DNA of 49,654 bases from Candidatus Scatomonas pullistercoris (GCA_018713515.1 DVOO01000008.1:1-49654); one strand, 5' to 3'. Positions 1-8,763 are shown, numbered from the stretch's first letter. Made by a program: numbers and translations. The notes: generated by a model from the letters alone, not told the origin.

Positions 1-50
1 AGTTGTATTTAAGCACAATCTACAACTGGAGGGAGGTTAGGTGTGAGAAT

Positions 51-227
51 ATGTCAAATGTGATCGTTAAAGAGAACGAGACTCTGGACAGCGCCTTACG
101 CAGATTCAAACGCAGCTGCGCAAAGGCCGGCATTCAGCAGGAGATCCGCAAGAGAGAGCATTACGAGAAACCCAGTGTTCGTCGTAAGAAAAAATCTGAA
201 GCGGCAAGAAAACGTAAATATAATTAA
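51..227 (+). CDS. rpsU: 30S ribosomal protein S21
   Basis: The 58-residue product is a small, very basic protein of the small ribosomal subunit, which in the S21 family sits near the mRNA exit region and helps initiation. The sequence shows the family pattern: an N-terminal [10 protein letters not shown] strand, a central helix with the RRFKR segment, and an Arg/Lys-rich tail ([14 protein letters not shown]). The length is the usual one for S21. I chose the ATG at 51 because a GGAGGGAGG ribosome binding site lies about 12 bases upstream; a longer in-frame reading from base 3 adds an unlike N-terminus. A strong terminator follows, so it is probably transcribed alone or as the last gene of a unit beginning outside the window. 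Confidence 0.97.
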   Translation: MSNVIVKENETLDSALRRFKRSCAKAGIQQEIRKREHYEKPSVRRKKKSEAARKRKYN

Positions 228-236
228 TTGTGCAGC

Positions 237-270
237 AAAAAAGCCTTGACGCAAGTCGGGGCTTTTTTGT
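237..270 (+). terminator. Rho-independent terminator of rpsU
   Basis: An AAAAAAGCCTTGAC stem pairs with GTCGGGGCTTTTTT around a GCAA tetraloop, with two G-U wobbles. The run of six T follows directly. It separates rpsU from the cardiolipin synthase gene. Confidence 0.9.
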
Positions 271-339
271 AGTATATACTGTAGCGCGGATATGCAGGAC
301 GCATCTTCCCGCAATTTTACAGCAGAGAAGGCACGAAGC

Positions 340-1893
340 ATGATTTTAGGCACAATCAAAAAGTTTTTGAAATTTCTGTCCAACCGGATCACAGTGACGG
401 TAATCGCTTTATTTATTCAGTTTATGTTCTGGTTTCTGATCTACTGGTATCTGACCAGCAGGTACGTTGCGGCTACCGTCCTTTTGTGGGTGGTGGCTGT
501 GATCACGGTACTGTGGCTGACCAACAGCCGCATCAATCCCGGATATAAGCTGATCTGGACCAGTCTGATTCTGGCCCTCCCTCTGGTGGGCATCGTCATG
601 TATTTTTCCGCGGGAAAATCCAGAGTCGCCAAGCTGTTTCAGAGGGAAATGAAAAAAATCGAGGAAGAGATGGGCGATGCCCTGGAGCAGGAGCCGGAGG
701 TGCGCAGGCACATGGATGAGCTGGATCTGGGCGTGTCCAATCAGTCGCGCTATCTGGAACGGATGGCGGGCGCCCCTGTTTACGAACACACAGTCACGGA
801 ATATTTTTCGGTGGGCGAGGACTGGTTCGCCAGGTATGTGGAGGAGCTCAAAAAAGCAAAGCACTACATCTTCCTGGAATTTTTCATTGTCAGTCCCGGG
901 TATATGTGGAATACGGTTCTGGACATTCTGAAGGAAAAAGTAAAGGAGGGCGTGGATGTACGGCTGATCTACGATGGAATGATCTGCGTAACCACAATGC
1001 CGCCCAAATACTATAAGGTGCTGCAGTCCTACGGGATCAAGTGCGCGGCCTTCAATCCCTTCCGTCCGGTTCTGAATCTGATTCAGAACAACCGGGATCA
1101 CAGAAAAATCACAGTGATTGACGGGCACACGGCTTTTACGGGAGGAATCAATCTCTCGGATGAATATATTAACCAGTGGGAGCGCTTCGGACACTGGAAG
1201 GACTCCGGCATTTATCTCCACGGGGAGGCGGTCTGGAGCTTTACGGTCATGTTTCTGAAGATGTGGTCGGTGACCACACAGCTTCCCTGTGACCTCTCCT
1301 CCGTGTACCGGCCGAACCAGTACTATCTGGAGAGCTTCCGGAGCGACGGGTACGTGCAGCCCTACGGGGACTCCCCCCTGGATGAGGAGACGGTGGGCGA
1401 GAATGTTTACCGGAATATCATCAGCAACGCAAAAAAATATGTCTACATTTTTACCCCGTATCTGGTGCTGGACAACGAGATCATGACAGAGCTGTGCACG
1501 GCCTCCAGAAAGGGTGTGGATGTGCGCATCGTCACACCGGGCATTCCGGATAAGAAAATGGTATTTCTGCTGTCCCAGTCCTACTATGAGCAGCTGCTGG
1601 AGGCCGGAGTGCGCATCTACGAATATACCCCCGGCTTTATTCACTCCAAAAGCTTTGTCTGCGATGATGAGATTGCCGTGGTGGGCTCCATTAATCTGGA
1701 TTACCGCAGCCTGTACCTGCATTTTGAGTGCGGCTGCTGGATGTATAAAACAGAATCGGTTCTGCAGGTGAAGCAGGATGCGCTTGCGACCTTTGAGGTT
1801 TCCAGAGAAATCAACCTGGATTTCTGCAAAAACAGGAATATCTTTATCCGCGGCTTTCAGGGGATCCTGCGTCTGATCGCCCCCACGCTGTAA
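340..1893 (+). CDS. cls: Cardiolipin synthase (phospholipase D family)
   Basis: Membrane enzyme that condenses two phosphatidylglycerol molecules into cardiolipin and glycerol. With the start at 340 the protein has 517 residues, normal for bacterial Cls. Two hydrophobic segments near residues 15-60 form the PLDc_N membrane anchor. Two HKD catalytic motifs follow: H254-x-K256-x4-D261 (HRKITVID) and H435-x-K437-x4-D442 (HSKSFVCD), each followed by a GxIN segment (GGINLSDE; GSINLDYRS) as in active phospholipase D superfamily enzymes. An in-frame ATG at 292 exists, but the one at 340 has AGAAGG about 10 bases upstream and starts right before the anchor. pgsA, which makes the phosphatidylglycerol precursor, lies near 30.7 kb in the same window. 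Confidence 0.93.
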   Translation: MILGTIKKFLKFLSNRITVTVIALFIQFMFWFLIYWYLTSRYVAATVLLWVVAVITVLWLTNSRINPGYKLIWTSLILALPLVGIVMYFSAGKSRVAKLFQREMKKIEEEMGDALEQEPEVRRHMDELDLGVSNQSRYLERMAGAPVYEHTVTEYFSVGEDWFARYVEELKKAKHYIFLEFFIVSPGYMWNTVLDILKEKVKEGVDVRLIYDGMICVTTMPPKYYKVLQSYGIKCAAFNPFRPVLNLIQNNRDHRKITVIDGHTAFTGGINLSDEYINQWERFGHWKDSGIYLHGEAVWSFTVMFLKMWSVTTQLPCDLSSVYRPNQYYLESFRSDGYVQPYGDSPLDEETVGENVYRNIISNAKKYVYIFTPYLVLDNEIMTELCTASRKGVDVRIVTPGIPDKKMVFLLSQSYYEQLLEAGVRIYEYTPGFIHSKSFVCDDEIAVVGSINLDYRSLYLHFECGCWMYKTESVLQVKQDALATFEVSREINLDFCKNRNIFIRGFQGILRLIAPTL

Positions 1894-1958
1894 AGCGGAA
1901 GCATATCCGGTCTTTTCCTCTCATATCTTGAAAAAAGAACAGACGGGAGAGAGGGACA

Positions 1959-3143
1959 ATGAGAAAATTTTTCTGTGTCCTGCTGACGCTTGCAATTTTT
2001 ATTCCGGCGCTGTGTCCCCGCGCGGTCAGCGCGGAGCCGGAAATTTCAGCGCCCAGCGCAGTGCTGATGGAGGAAAGTACAGGAGAGATCCTCTACGAAA
2101 AAAATGCAGACGAGCAGAGAAGTCCTGCCAGTATTACCAAGATTATGACCCTGCTCCTCATCTTCGACGAGCTGGAAAAGGGTAGTATCCATCTGGAGGA
2201 TGAAGTGGTCACCAGCGCCTACGCGAAAAGCATGGGCGGTTCCCAGGTGTTTCTGGAGGAGGGGGAAAAACAGACGGTGGAGACGCTGATCAAGTGTATC
2301 GTGGTTGCCTCCGGCAATGACGCCTCGGTGGCCATGGCAGAATACATAGCGGGAAGCGAAGGGGATTTTGTGGCGCGCATGAACGAACGGGCGGAGGAGC
2401 TTGGCATGACCGGCACCTATTTTGAGGACTGCTGCGGGCTTACGGGCTCTGCCGGACATTACACAACGGCCAGGGATGTGGCGGTCATGTCCCGGGAGCT
2501 GATCCGGCGCTATCCGCAGATTCTGGATTATTCTTCTGTCTGGATGGAAGACATTACCCACGTGACCGCCCAGGGGACAAAACCCTTTACACTGGCCAAT
2601 ACCAATAAGATGATCCGAAGCTACGAGGGCTGCGTGGGGCTGAAGACGGGAAGTACGGACGCGGCAAAATACTGTGTAAGCGCCGTGGCGGAGCGGGACG
2701 GCCTGAAGATGATCGCGGTGGTTATGGGAGCGCCGGATCACAGGATCCGCTTTCAGGACGCGGCGGCCATGCTGGATTACGGCTTTGGAAGCTGCCGACT
2801 GTACGTGGATGAGAACCGGGAGGAGCTTTCGCCGGTGCCCGTGGAGGGGGCCATGGTTTCGGAAGTTCCGGTGGCCTTTGAGGAAGAATTCCGGTTCCTT
2901 GACACAGAGGGGAGAGATCTTTCCCTGATTGAGAAAAAAGTGGAGCTGCCGGAGCTGGCGCAGGCCCCGGTGAAAAAAGGTGAAAACGCGGGAAGGGCCG
3001 TATTTTCTCTGAACGGGGAGGAGCTTGGCAGCACCGCCATTATCTATACAGAGGATGTGGAAAAGGCGGAGTACGCCGACTATCTGGAGCGTGTCTGGAG
3101 AGCTTTTCTGGGAGAGGAAGAGAGGACGGAACAAAACAACTGA
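1959..3143 (+). CDS. dacF: D-alanyl-D-alanine carboxypeptidase, DacF/PBP5-like (first copy)
   Basis: Serine D,D-carboxypeptidase of the S11 family, which trims the terminal D-Ala from peptidoglycan stem peptides outside the membrane. Residues 1-25 are a signal peptide (basic MRKFF, hydrophobic core, ending near VSA). The three active-site motifs are present: S58-I-T-K61, S118-G-N120 and K229-T-G. A C-terminal beta-rich domain runs from about residue 270. The final stretch resembles the amphipathic membrane anchor of PBP5-type enzymes. GGGAGAGAGGG precedes the ATG. Only 20 bases separate it from larC. A paralogue with the same architecture lies at 7492-8709; the two differ too much to be a recent duplication. 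The gene symbol is by family resemblance; the exact DacA/DacB/DacF class cannot be fixed from sequence alone. Confidence 0.9.
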   Translation: MRKFFCVLLTLAIFIPALCPRAVSAEPEISAPSAVLMEESTGEILYEKNADEQRSPASITKIMTLLLIFDELEKGSIHLEDEVVTSAYAKSMGGSQVFLEEGEKQTVETLIKCIVVASGNDASVAMAEYIAGSEGDFVARMNERAEELGMTGTYFEDCCGLTGSAGHYTTARDVAVMSRELIRRYPQILDYSSVWMEDITHVTAQGTKPFTLANTNKMIRSYEGCVGLKTGSTDAAKYCVSAVAERDGLKMIAVVMGAPDHRIRFQDAAAMLDYGFGSCRLYVDENREELSPVPVEGAMVSEVPVAFEEEFRFLDTEGRDLSLIEKKVELPELAQAPVKKGENAGRAVFSLNGEELGSTAIIYTEDVEKAEYADYLERVWRAFLGEEERTEQNN

Positions 3144-3162
3144 AAAGAAGAGGTGAATACAG

Positions 3163-4503
3163 ATGGAAAAAACAATATACCTGGAGTGCAGCTCCGGAAT
3201 CAGCGGAGATATGACGGTGGGCGCGCTGCTGGACCTCGGCGCGGATCCCGGATATCTCCGGCAGGAGCTGGAGAAGCTTCCCGTGGACGGATACAGCCTT
3301 CATTTTGGAAGAAAGAGTGTGAAGGGCATAGATGCCTTTGACTTTGATGTATTGCTGGATGACGCCGGCGCCCGGGAACATGGGCACAGCCATGAGGAAC
3401 ATCACCCGCAGGGAGATTGTCACGGGCACAGCCATGATCATGACCACGGCCATGATCATGACCACGGCCATGCGCACGGCCATGGGGAAGAGGTTCACAG
3501 CCATGTCCACAGCCACCGGACCATGCGGGAGATCCGCGGAATTATAGAAAGCTCCGGATTGTCGGAGCAGGTAAAGAAGACATCTGTGAAGATCTTTGAA
3601 GTGCTGGCCCGGGCGGAGGGAAAGGTTCACGGCCGGGACCCGGAGGAAGTGGGCTTCCATGAGGTGGGAGCGGTGGATTCCATTGTGGATATTGTCGGTA
3701 CGGCGGTCTGCCTGGAATGCCTGGGAGTGGAAAAACTTGTATATTCAAGAATCTCGGAAGGGCGGGGACAGGTCTGGTGCCAGCACGGCCTGATGCCTGT
3801 GCCTGTGCCGGCCGTGCTGGAGCTGGCCGGAAGATACGGCCTTTCTCTGACTCTGACCGATACGGAGGGGGAAATGGTAACCCCCACGGGCGCCGCGATC
3901 CTGGCGGCCCTGGCAGAGCACGAGGAGGATCCCCTGCGGGACCGCCGGATTGCCGGAATCGGCCTGGGTGCCGGAAACCGGGAATATAAGCAGGCCAATG
4001 TGCTGAGAGCTCTGCTGCTGGAGGGAGAGGAGAAGACGCCGGAGAAAACGGAGTCCGTGTGGGTCCTGGAGACGAATGTGGACGACGCCAGCGGGGAAGA
4101 GCTGGGGTACTGCATGGAGACGCTTTTAAAGGCGGGAGCCAGGGACGCCTGCTGTATTCCACTCTGGATGAAGAAACACCGTCCCGCATATCTTCTGCAG
4201 GTAATCTGTGATGAGGCCCACAGGGAGGCCCTGGAAAATATTATTTTCCGTGAGACTACGTCCATCGGCTTCCGCAGATACAGACAGGAAAGAAGGGTGC
4301 TGGAACGGCAGGTGCAGACATTGGACAGCAGCCTGGGCCGGGTGCGGATCAAGTGCTGCCGCCACCTGGATCAGATCTTCGCCTATCCGGAGTACGAGGA
4401 TGTGGCCGGAATCGCGGAGAAGACGGGCATGCCCTTCCGGGAAGTGATGGACAGGGTACGCCGGGAAGCGGCGGAGAAGGTTGCGCGCCGCGGGGAAATA
4501 TAG
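3163..4503 (+). CDS. larC: Nickel pincer cofactor biosynthesis protein LarC
   Basis: LarC inserts nickel into the pyridinium bis-thiocarboxylate mononucleotide precursor, in a CTP-dependent reaction, to make the nickel-pincer cofactor of lactate racemase and related enzymes. The 446-residue product begins with the typical ECSSGISGDM segment, continues with GFHEVGAVDSI and TPTGAAILAAL, and ends with the ferredoxin-like C-terminal domain holding ETNVDD. Residues 73-119 are extraordinarily His-rich, probably a metal-storage or delivery loop between domains. In Lactobacillus plantarum LarC is made from two overlapping frames by programmed frameshift; here it is one uninterrupted frame. No larA, larB or larE is adjacent, so the enzyme that uses the cofactor must be elsewhere. 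The ATG follows GAAGAGGTG. Confidence 0.92.
   Translation: MEKTIYLECSSGISGDMTVGALLDLGADPGYLRQELEKLPVDGYSLHFGRKSVKGIDAFDFDVLLDDAGAREHGHSHEEHHPQGDCHGHSHDHDHGHDHDHGHAHGHGEEVHSHVHSHRTMREIRGIIESSGLSEQVKKTSVKIFEVLARAEGKVHGRDPEEVGFHEVGAVDSIVDIVGTAVCLECLGVEKLVYSRISEGRGQVWCQHGLMPVPVPAVLELAGRYGLSLTLTDTEGEMVTPTGAAILAALAEHEEDPLRDRRIAGIGLGAGNREYKQANVLRALLLEGEEKTPEKTESVWVLETNVDDASGEELGYCMETLLKAGARDACCIPLWMKKHRPAYLLQVICDEAHREALENIIFRETTSIGFRRYRQERRVLERQVQTLDSSLGRVRIKCCRHLDQIFAYPEYEDVAGIAEKTGMPFREVMDRVRREAAEKVARRGEI
3433..3468 (+). repeat. 18-bp tandem repeat inside larC His-rich loop
   Basis: The unit CATGATCATGACCACGGC occurs twice in a row, each copy coding for HDHDHG. Such exact repeats can expand or contract by slippage in frame and change the number of histidines. 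Confidence 0.85.
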
Positions 4504-4515
4504 TAAGATAAGACC

Positions 4516-5310
4516 ATGAAAAAATTTACAGTTAAAAATTATGATTTGAGAGATAAGAATGGGAGCGGACCGGAGAGACAGCCTCTGCGGTTCGCTTTTC
4601 TTACGGATCTGCACAGCGTGTGCATCGGGGATCATAACGGTACGCTGCTTGCTGCGGTCAGGAGGGCGGAGCCGGACGCGGTGCTCTGCGGCGGCGACAT
4701 GATCGTGGGAAAGCCGGGACAGACGCCGGAGACGGCGCTGGCCCTGCTGCGGAGGCTGCGGGAGGAGTACCCGGTGATCCATGCCCTGGGCAATCACGAG
4801 TACCGGGCAAAGATTTATCCGGAGATTTACGGAAAATTGTACCGGGAATATACAGAAGAACTTCTGAAACTTGGTGTGACCCTCCTGGATAACGGCAGAT
4901 GCTCCCTGACGCTTCATGGACGGAAAGTTACCGTGTACGGGCTCAGCATTTCCCGGGAGTATTATCAGCGCTTTGCCCGAAGAAATCTGCCGGTGCAGGC
5001 GCTGACCGGCCTTCTGGGGAATCCGGATCCGGACAGCTTTTCCATCCTGCTGGCCCACAATCCGGAGCACATGGACGCGTATTTTTCCTGGGGCGCCGAT
5101 CTTACCCTCTGCGGCCACTATCACGGGGGAATCCTGCGTTTTGGGGAGCACAGGGGCCTGGTCAGCCCTGATTTCCGCCTCTTCCCCCGGGAGGCCCACG
5201 GACTGTTCGAGAGGGGAGCAGGCCGCGTAATTGTCGGAGCCGGGCTGGGCGAGCATACCCTTCCCCTGCGTCTGCATAATCCCCGGGAGCTGGTAACAAT
5301 CACAGTTTAA
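4516..5310 (+). CDS. Calcineurin-like metallophosphoesterase (YkuE-like)
   Basis: A 264-residue phosphoesterase of the calcineurin-like superfamily with a dinuclear metal centre. The full ligand set is visible: D31-x-H33 (TDLHS), GGD61, GNHE with N92 and H93, a later AHNPE histidine, and G-H201-x-H203. There is no clear signal peptide or membrane segment, unlike many YkuE-type enzymes that carry one, so it may be cytoplasmic or peripheral. It starts 13 bases after larC and ends 20 bases before scpA, suggesting co-transcription. The physiological substrate cannot be inferred; members of this group act on phospholipids, nucleotides or phosphoproteins. Confidence 0.85.
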   Translation: MKKFTVKNYDLRDKNGSGPERQPLRFAFLTDLHSVCIGDHNGTLLAAVRRAEPDAVLCGGDMIVGKPGQTPETALALLRRLREEYPVIHALGNHEYRAKIYPEIYGKLYREYTEELLKLGVTLLDNGRCSLTLHGRKVTVYGLSISREYYQRFARRNLPVQALTGLLGNPDPDSFSILLAHNPEHMDAYFSWGADLTLCGHYHGGILRFGEHRGLVSPDFRLFPREAHGLFERGAGRVIVGAGLGEHTLPLRLHNPRELVTITV

Positions 5311-5329
5311 GAGTAAGAGGAATGGACAG

Positions 5330-6124
5330 ATGGCGATACCTGTAAAACTTCCGGTGTTTGAGGGGCCCCTGGACCTGCTTCTGCACCTGATTGACAAAAA
5401 CAAGATAGACATTTATGATATACCCATCGCGGAAATCACGGACCAGTATCTGGAATATATCCGGCAGATGGACCATGAGGACATGAATGTGACCAGCGAG
5501 TTTATGGTCATGGCCGCCACGCTCATCGATATCAAGTGCCGGATGCTTCTCCCCCGGGAAGTCAGTGAAGAGGGAGGGGAGGAGGATCCCCGGGAAGAGC
5601 TGGTGGCGCAGCTCATGGAATATAAAAAATACAAATATGTGGCCGGAGAACTGCGGGACCGCATGGAGGAGGCGGGACAGGCATTCTACCGGGCCCAGGA
5701 TCTTCCGGAGAGCGTGCGCTCCTTCCGCCCGGAGGTTGACACGAAGGAGCTGCTGCAGGGAGTGACCCTGGAGGAACTGCACCGGGTCTTCCAGGAAGTG
5801 CTGAAAAGACAGGAGGACAAGATCGACCCCATCCGGAGCCGGTTCGGCCACATCGAGAAGGAAGAGGTTTCTCTGCCCGACAAGATGACGTATGTGGAGC
5901 GCTTCGCCGTTGAAAAACGAAGGTTTTCCTTCCGCAGCCTTCTGGAAGGGCAGAGGAGCAGGACGCAGGTGGTGGTCACCTTTCTGGCCGTCCTGGAACT
6001 GATGAAGACGGGGAAGATCCGGATCACCCAGAAGGAAATATTCGGGGAAATTGAGATTGAATCTCTGGAAGAGAGGGATACAGTGGTGGTTCCCTATACA
6101 GAAGAGGTGAGTGACAATGGATGA
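5330..6124 (+). CDS. scpA: Segregation and condensation protein A
   Basis: ScpA is the kleisin of the bacterial Smc-ScpAB condensin and bridges the two Smc heads to organise and segregate the chromosome. The 264-residue product opens with the family signature VFEGPLDLLLHLIDKNKIDI at residues 8-27 and has the usual acidic, helical middle and a winged-helix C-terminus (MKTGKIRITQKEIFGEI). Length and start are standard. Its last codons overlap the first codons of scpB, so the two are translationally coupled, matching the Smc-ScpA-ScpB stoichiometric complex. Confidence 0.97.
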   Translation: MAIPVKLPVFEGPLDLLLHLIDKNKIDIYDIPIAEITDQYLEYIRQMDHEDMNVTSEFMVMAATLIDIKCRMLLPREVSEEGGEEDPREELVAQLMEYKKYKYVAGELRDRMEEAGQAFYRAQDLPESVRSFRPEVDTKELLQGVTLEELHRVFQEVLKRQEDKIDPIRSRFGHIEKEEVSLPDKMTYVERFAVEKRRFSFRSLLEGQRSRTQVVVTFLAVLELMKTGKIRITQKEIFGEIEIESLEERDTVVVPYTEEVSDNG

Positions 6125-6686
6125 GGAAAAACTGCAGGCGGCAGTGGAGGCGATTCTGTTTGCCATGGGCGACTCTGTGGAGCTTGGCCGGATCGCGGCA
6201 GCCATAGAGCGGACGCCTGGCGAGACAGAAGAAGTCCTGAAAAAGCTTGGAAAAAGCTATGAGGATGCCGGACGGGGCATACAGCTGATTGAGCTGGAGG
6301 GAAGCTATCAGCTCTGTACGAAAAAGGAATACTACGGCTGCCTGACGTCTGTGGCCAGCCAGCCGAAAAAAGCCGTTTTGACGGATGTTCTGCTGGAGAC
6401 CCTGTCCATCATTGCCTACAGGCAGCCGGTGACAAAGGCGGAGATCGAGAAGATCCGCGGCGTAAAAAGTGATCACGCAGTCAATAAGCTGATCGAGTAC
6501 GGGCTGGTGCAGGAGCTTGGCCGCCTGAATGCGCCGGGCCGGCCCCTGCTGTTCGGCACCACGGAGGAGTTCCTGCGTGATTTCGGGATTACGTCCCGGG
6601 ACAGCCTTCCGGAGATCAGTCCGGTGGTACTGGAGGATTTTAAGGAAGAAGCAGAAGCTGAGGCAGACGTCCGGATTGATGTCTGA
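6117..6686 (+). CDS. scpB: Segregation and condensation protein B
   Basis: ScpB dimerises and binds the middle of ScpA in the Smc condensin complex. The protein of 189 residues has two winged-helix domains; the family motif TLSIIAYRQPVTKAEIEKIRG stands around residues 100-120. I prefer the ATG at 6117, which follows AGAGGTGA by about seven bases and overlaps the end of scpA by 8 bases; a GTG at 6111 in the same frame is also possible. The C-terminal tail is acidic and variable, as in other members. Confidence 0.96.
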   Translation: MDEEKLQAAVEAILFAMGDSVELGRIAAAIERTPGETEEVLKKLGKSYEDAGRGIQLIELEGSYQLCTKKEYYGCLTSVASQPKKAVLTDVLLETLSIIAYRQPVTKAEIEKIRGVKSDHAVNKLIEYGLVQELGRLNAPGRPLLFGTTEEFLRDFGITSRDSLPEISPVVLEDFKEEAEAEADVRIDV

Positions 6687-6739
6687 GGGCCTTATCAGGT
6701 TCCGCGCAAAAAAAACACAGGGAAGGTACAGAATTTCAT

Positions 6740-7087
6740 ATGATCCAGTTAAGTCATGTCAGCAAGATTTACGGAGGAAGCGGCAGAAAGGCCGTGGATG
6801 ATCTGACCTGGGAGATCGGAGATGGAAAGATTACCGGTTTTATCGGACCCAACGGGGCAGGGAAGACTACAACCCTGAAAATGATCACGGGCATCCTCGC
6901 GCCCACGTCGGGCAGTATTGTTATCAACGGAAAAGATATTGTAAAGGATCCCCTGGAGGCAAAGCGCCAGTTTGGTTTTGTGCCGGACAATCCGGACGCT
7001 TTCCTGCGGATCAGCGGCAGCGAATATCTGAATTGCTTCTTCCGCTTCCCCTGCGGCCCTGGGAGATTGTGGGAACCAAGTTCCTGA
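6740..7087 (+). pseudogene. Truncated ABC transporter ATPase, N-terminal remnant
   Basis: The first ~98 residues are the N-terminus of an ABC-2-type transporter ATPase: Walker A is intact (GPNGAGKTTTLK) and the Q-loop region (FGFVPDNPDAFL) follows. Just after SGSEYLN the homology stops, and the frame runs through 17 unrelated residues to a stop. The ABC signature, Walker B and H-loop are absent, so it cannot hydrolyse ATP. The sequence that follows belongs to the C-terminus of a permease in another frame, so a deletion of roughly a kilobase or more has joined the two genes of a former ATPase-permease pair near base 7033. The GGAAGG at 6720 could still serve as a ribosome binding site. Confidence 0.85.
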
Positions 7088-7320
7088 TCTGCCTGCTGTA
7101 TGAGTACTGGATAGTTCTCCTGCTGGTTCTGCCGCTGCTGCTGGACGCGGCCGTGGCTGCGGCTCTGATTGGAGCCGGGTATTTCGGCTTCCGGGTGCTG
7201 GGACTTGACATCCATCTTGTCACCTGTGTTCTTCTGGCTGTGCTGGCCGCTCTGACAGGAATCATGAGGCATATTCTTTATACCCGGGGAGCCGCGGCTC
7301 TCTCGGAAATTGAAATCTAG
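7033..7320 (+). pseudogene. Truncated ABC-2 permease, C-terminal remnant
   Basis: The reading frame through this stretch codes for a hydrophobic protein end: LRPWEIVGTKFL, the conserved cytoplasmic 'coupling' segment found in ABC-2-type permeases, followed by two or three membrane helices (YEYWIVLLLVLPLLL; LVTCVLLAVLAALTG) and a short polar tail. It has no ribosome binding site or plausible start of its own, since the upstream half of the permease is gone. It is out of frame with the ATPase remnant at 6740. Together they mark an old deletion. Confidence 0.75.
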
Positions 7321-7338
7321 ACTGAATGGACGCTCCGG

Positions 7339-7389
7339 AGAGATCCGGCAGGCCCCGGAAAAGATCCGGACAGGGCCTGCCGGATCTCT
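7339..7389. terminator. Perfect 17-bp inverted repeat downstream of the ABC remnant
   Basis: AGAGATCCGGCAGGCCC and its exact reverse complement GGGCCTGCCGGATCTCT are separated by 17 bases. The right arm is followed only by TCTTCTG, so the U-tract is poor. It may work as the surviving terminator of the lost transporter operon, or be a remnant of another inverted sequence. Confidence 0.6.
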
Positions 7390-7491
7390 CTTCTGCGCTG
7401 TGTCTGCAGGGGCAGATATTTGCCGGGCAGCGGATGAATGAAATCCCTTTTTTTGCCATAAACTATAGGCAGAAAGGAGGGCCCTGCATTT

Positions 7492-8709
7492 ATGAAAAAA
7501 GTTCTTGCCCTGCTTCTTGGTCTGCTGCTGTTCCTCGGAAGTCCCCTGCATGTGCCGGGAGAAGAAAACCAGTTTGAGGACGAACTGTATGCGGCTTCTG
7601 CCTGCCTGCTGGACGCGGACTCCGGGCGGGTGCTGTACGGGAAGGCGGAAGAGGAGGCTCTGGCCATGGCCAGCACAACGAAGATCATGACCTGTATCCT
7701 GGCCCTGGAGAACACGGCGGACCCGGCCGGTACGGTGCTGACCGCCTCCCGGGAGGCGGCGTCCCAGCCGGAGGTGCGCCTGGGCGTTCACGCCGGCCAG
7801 CAGTTTTCCATGCAGGATCTGCTGTACGCGCTGATGCTGGAATCCTATAATGACACGGCGGTCATGATCGCTGAGGGAACGGCCGGTTCCGTGGAGGCAT
7901 TTGCAGAGCTGATGAACCGAAAGGCGGAGGAGATCGGCTGCAGGGATACCCATTTTGTCACCCCCAACGGGCTGGACGGCAGCGATGCGGGCGGGGAACA
8001 CCATACCACGGCGGCCGATCTGGCCCTGATGTTGCGGTACTGCATCCGGCAGTCGCCGAAAGCGGAACAGTTTCTGGAGATTACCGGGACCAGCTCCTAC
8101 AGCTTCTGGGACCGGGAGCTCAAAAATGTCTATGACTGTGTGAACCACAATGCCCTTCTGAGTATGATGGAGGGGACGCTCTCCGGAAAAACAGGGTTTA
8201 CCAGCAAAGCGGGGTACTGTTACGTGGGAGCCGTGCAGCAGGGAGACCGCTGCCTGATCGTCTCGCTGCTGGCCTGCGGATGGCCGGACCACCGGGATTA
8301 TAAGTGGTCGGACGCCAGAAAGCTTTTGGAGTACGGATTTGAAAATTACGAGTACAGAGATGTATTTGACAGGAATTTCCGGGGAAGGGAGATCCCGGTT
8401 GCGGATGGCCGCTATGGGGATTTTCCCGGAGAAGGCAGCGCCTTCACCACGGCGGAATTTGGCATTCCCGAGGAAGAGAGGAGCCTGCGCCTGCTGCTCC
8501 GGGCAGATGAACAGGTGGAAATCCGGTACGATCTGCCGGAGACCCTGGAAGCGCCGGTGTCGGCGGGAGAAGAGATCGGAAACGTCCGGTACAGCCTGAA
8601 GGGAGAGGAGCTGGCCGTGTACCCCCTGTACGCGTCATCCGGGGTGGAAAAGAAGGACTATTTCTGGTGCCTGCGCCAGCTCTGGAAATGGTACTGCGGC
8701 CGGCAGTAA
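7492..8709 (+). CDS. D-alanyl-D-alanine carboxypeptidase, DacF/PBP5-like (second copy)
   Basis: A second S11-family D,D-carboxypeptidase of 405 residues. A signal peptide covers residues 1-24 (MKKVLALLLGLLLFLG core). Active-site motifs are S61-T-T-K64, S118-Y-N120 and K233-T-G. A beta-rich C-terminal domain (about 280-380) and a terminal aromatic/basic segment that may associate with the membrane follow. It differs from the copy at 1959 by having SYN instead of SGN as second motif. AAAGGAGG precedes the ATG. The gene stands alone between the ABC remnant and the exporter operon, with probable own promoter in the 170-base gap upstream. Spore-formers often keep several such paralogues, some expressed in sporulation; which this one is cannot be told here. 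Confidence 0.9.
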   Translation: MKKVLALLLGLLLFLGSPLHVPGEENQFEDELYAASACLLDADSGRVLYGKAEEEALAMASTTKIMTCILALENTADPAGTVLTASREAASQPEVRLGVHAGQQFSMQDLLYALMLESYNDTAVMIAEGTAGSVEAFAELMNRKAEEIGCRDTHFVTPNGLDGSDAGGEHHTTAADLALMLRYCIRQSPKAEQFLEITGTSSYSFWDRELKNVYDCVNHNALLSMMEGTLSGKTGFTSKAGYCYVGAVQQGDRCLIVSLLACGWPDHRDYKWSDARKLLEYGFENYEYRDVFDRNFRGREIPVADGRYGDFPGEGSAFTTAEFGIPEEERSLRLLLRADEQVEIRYDLPETLEAPVSAGEEIGNVRYSLKGEELAVYPLYASSGVEKKDYFWCLRQLWKWYCGRQ

Positions 8710-8763
8710 CAGCAGACAGCTGGCAGGCGTTTCAGAAAATTTAGAAAATACGGGATTTAAGAC

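Noticed and set aside
409-1722. Long open frame on the minus strand opposite cardiolipin synthase
   Set aside because: It mirrors the codon pattern of the plus-strand gene, has a His/Gln-rich composition without motifs and no ribosome binding site.
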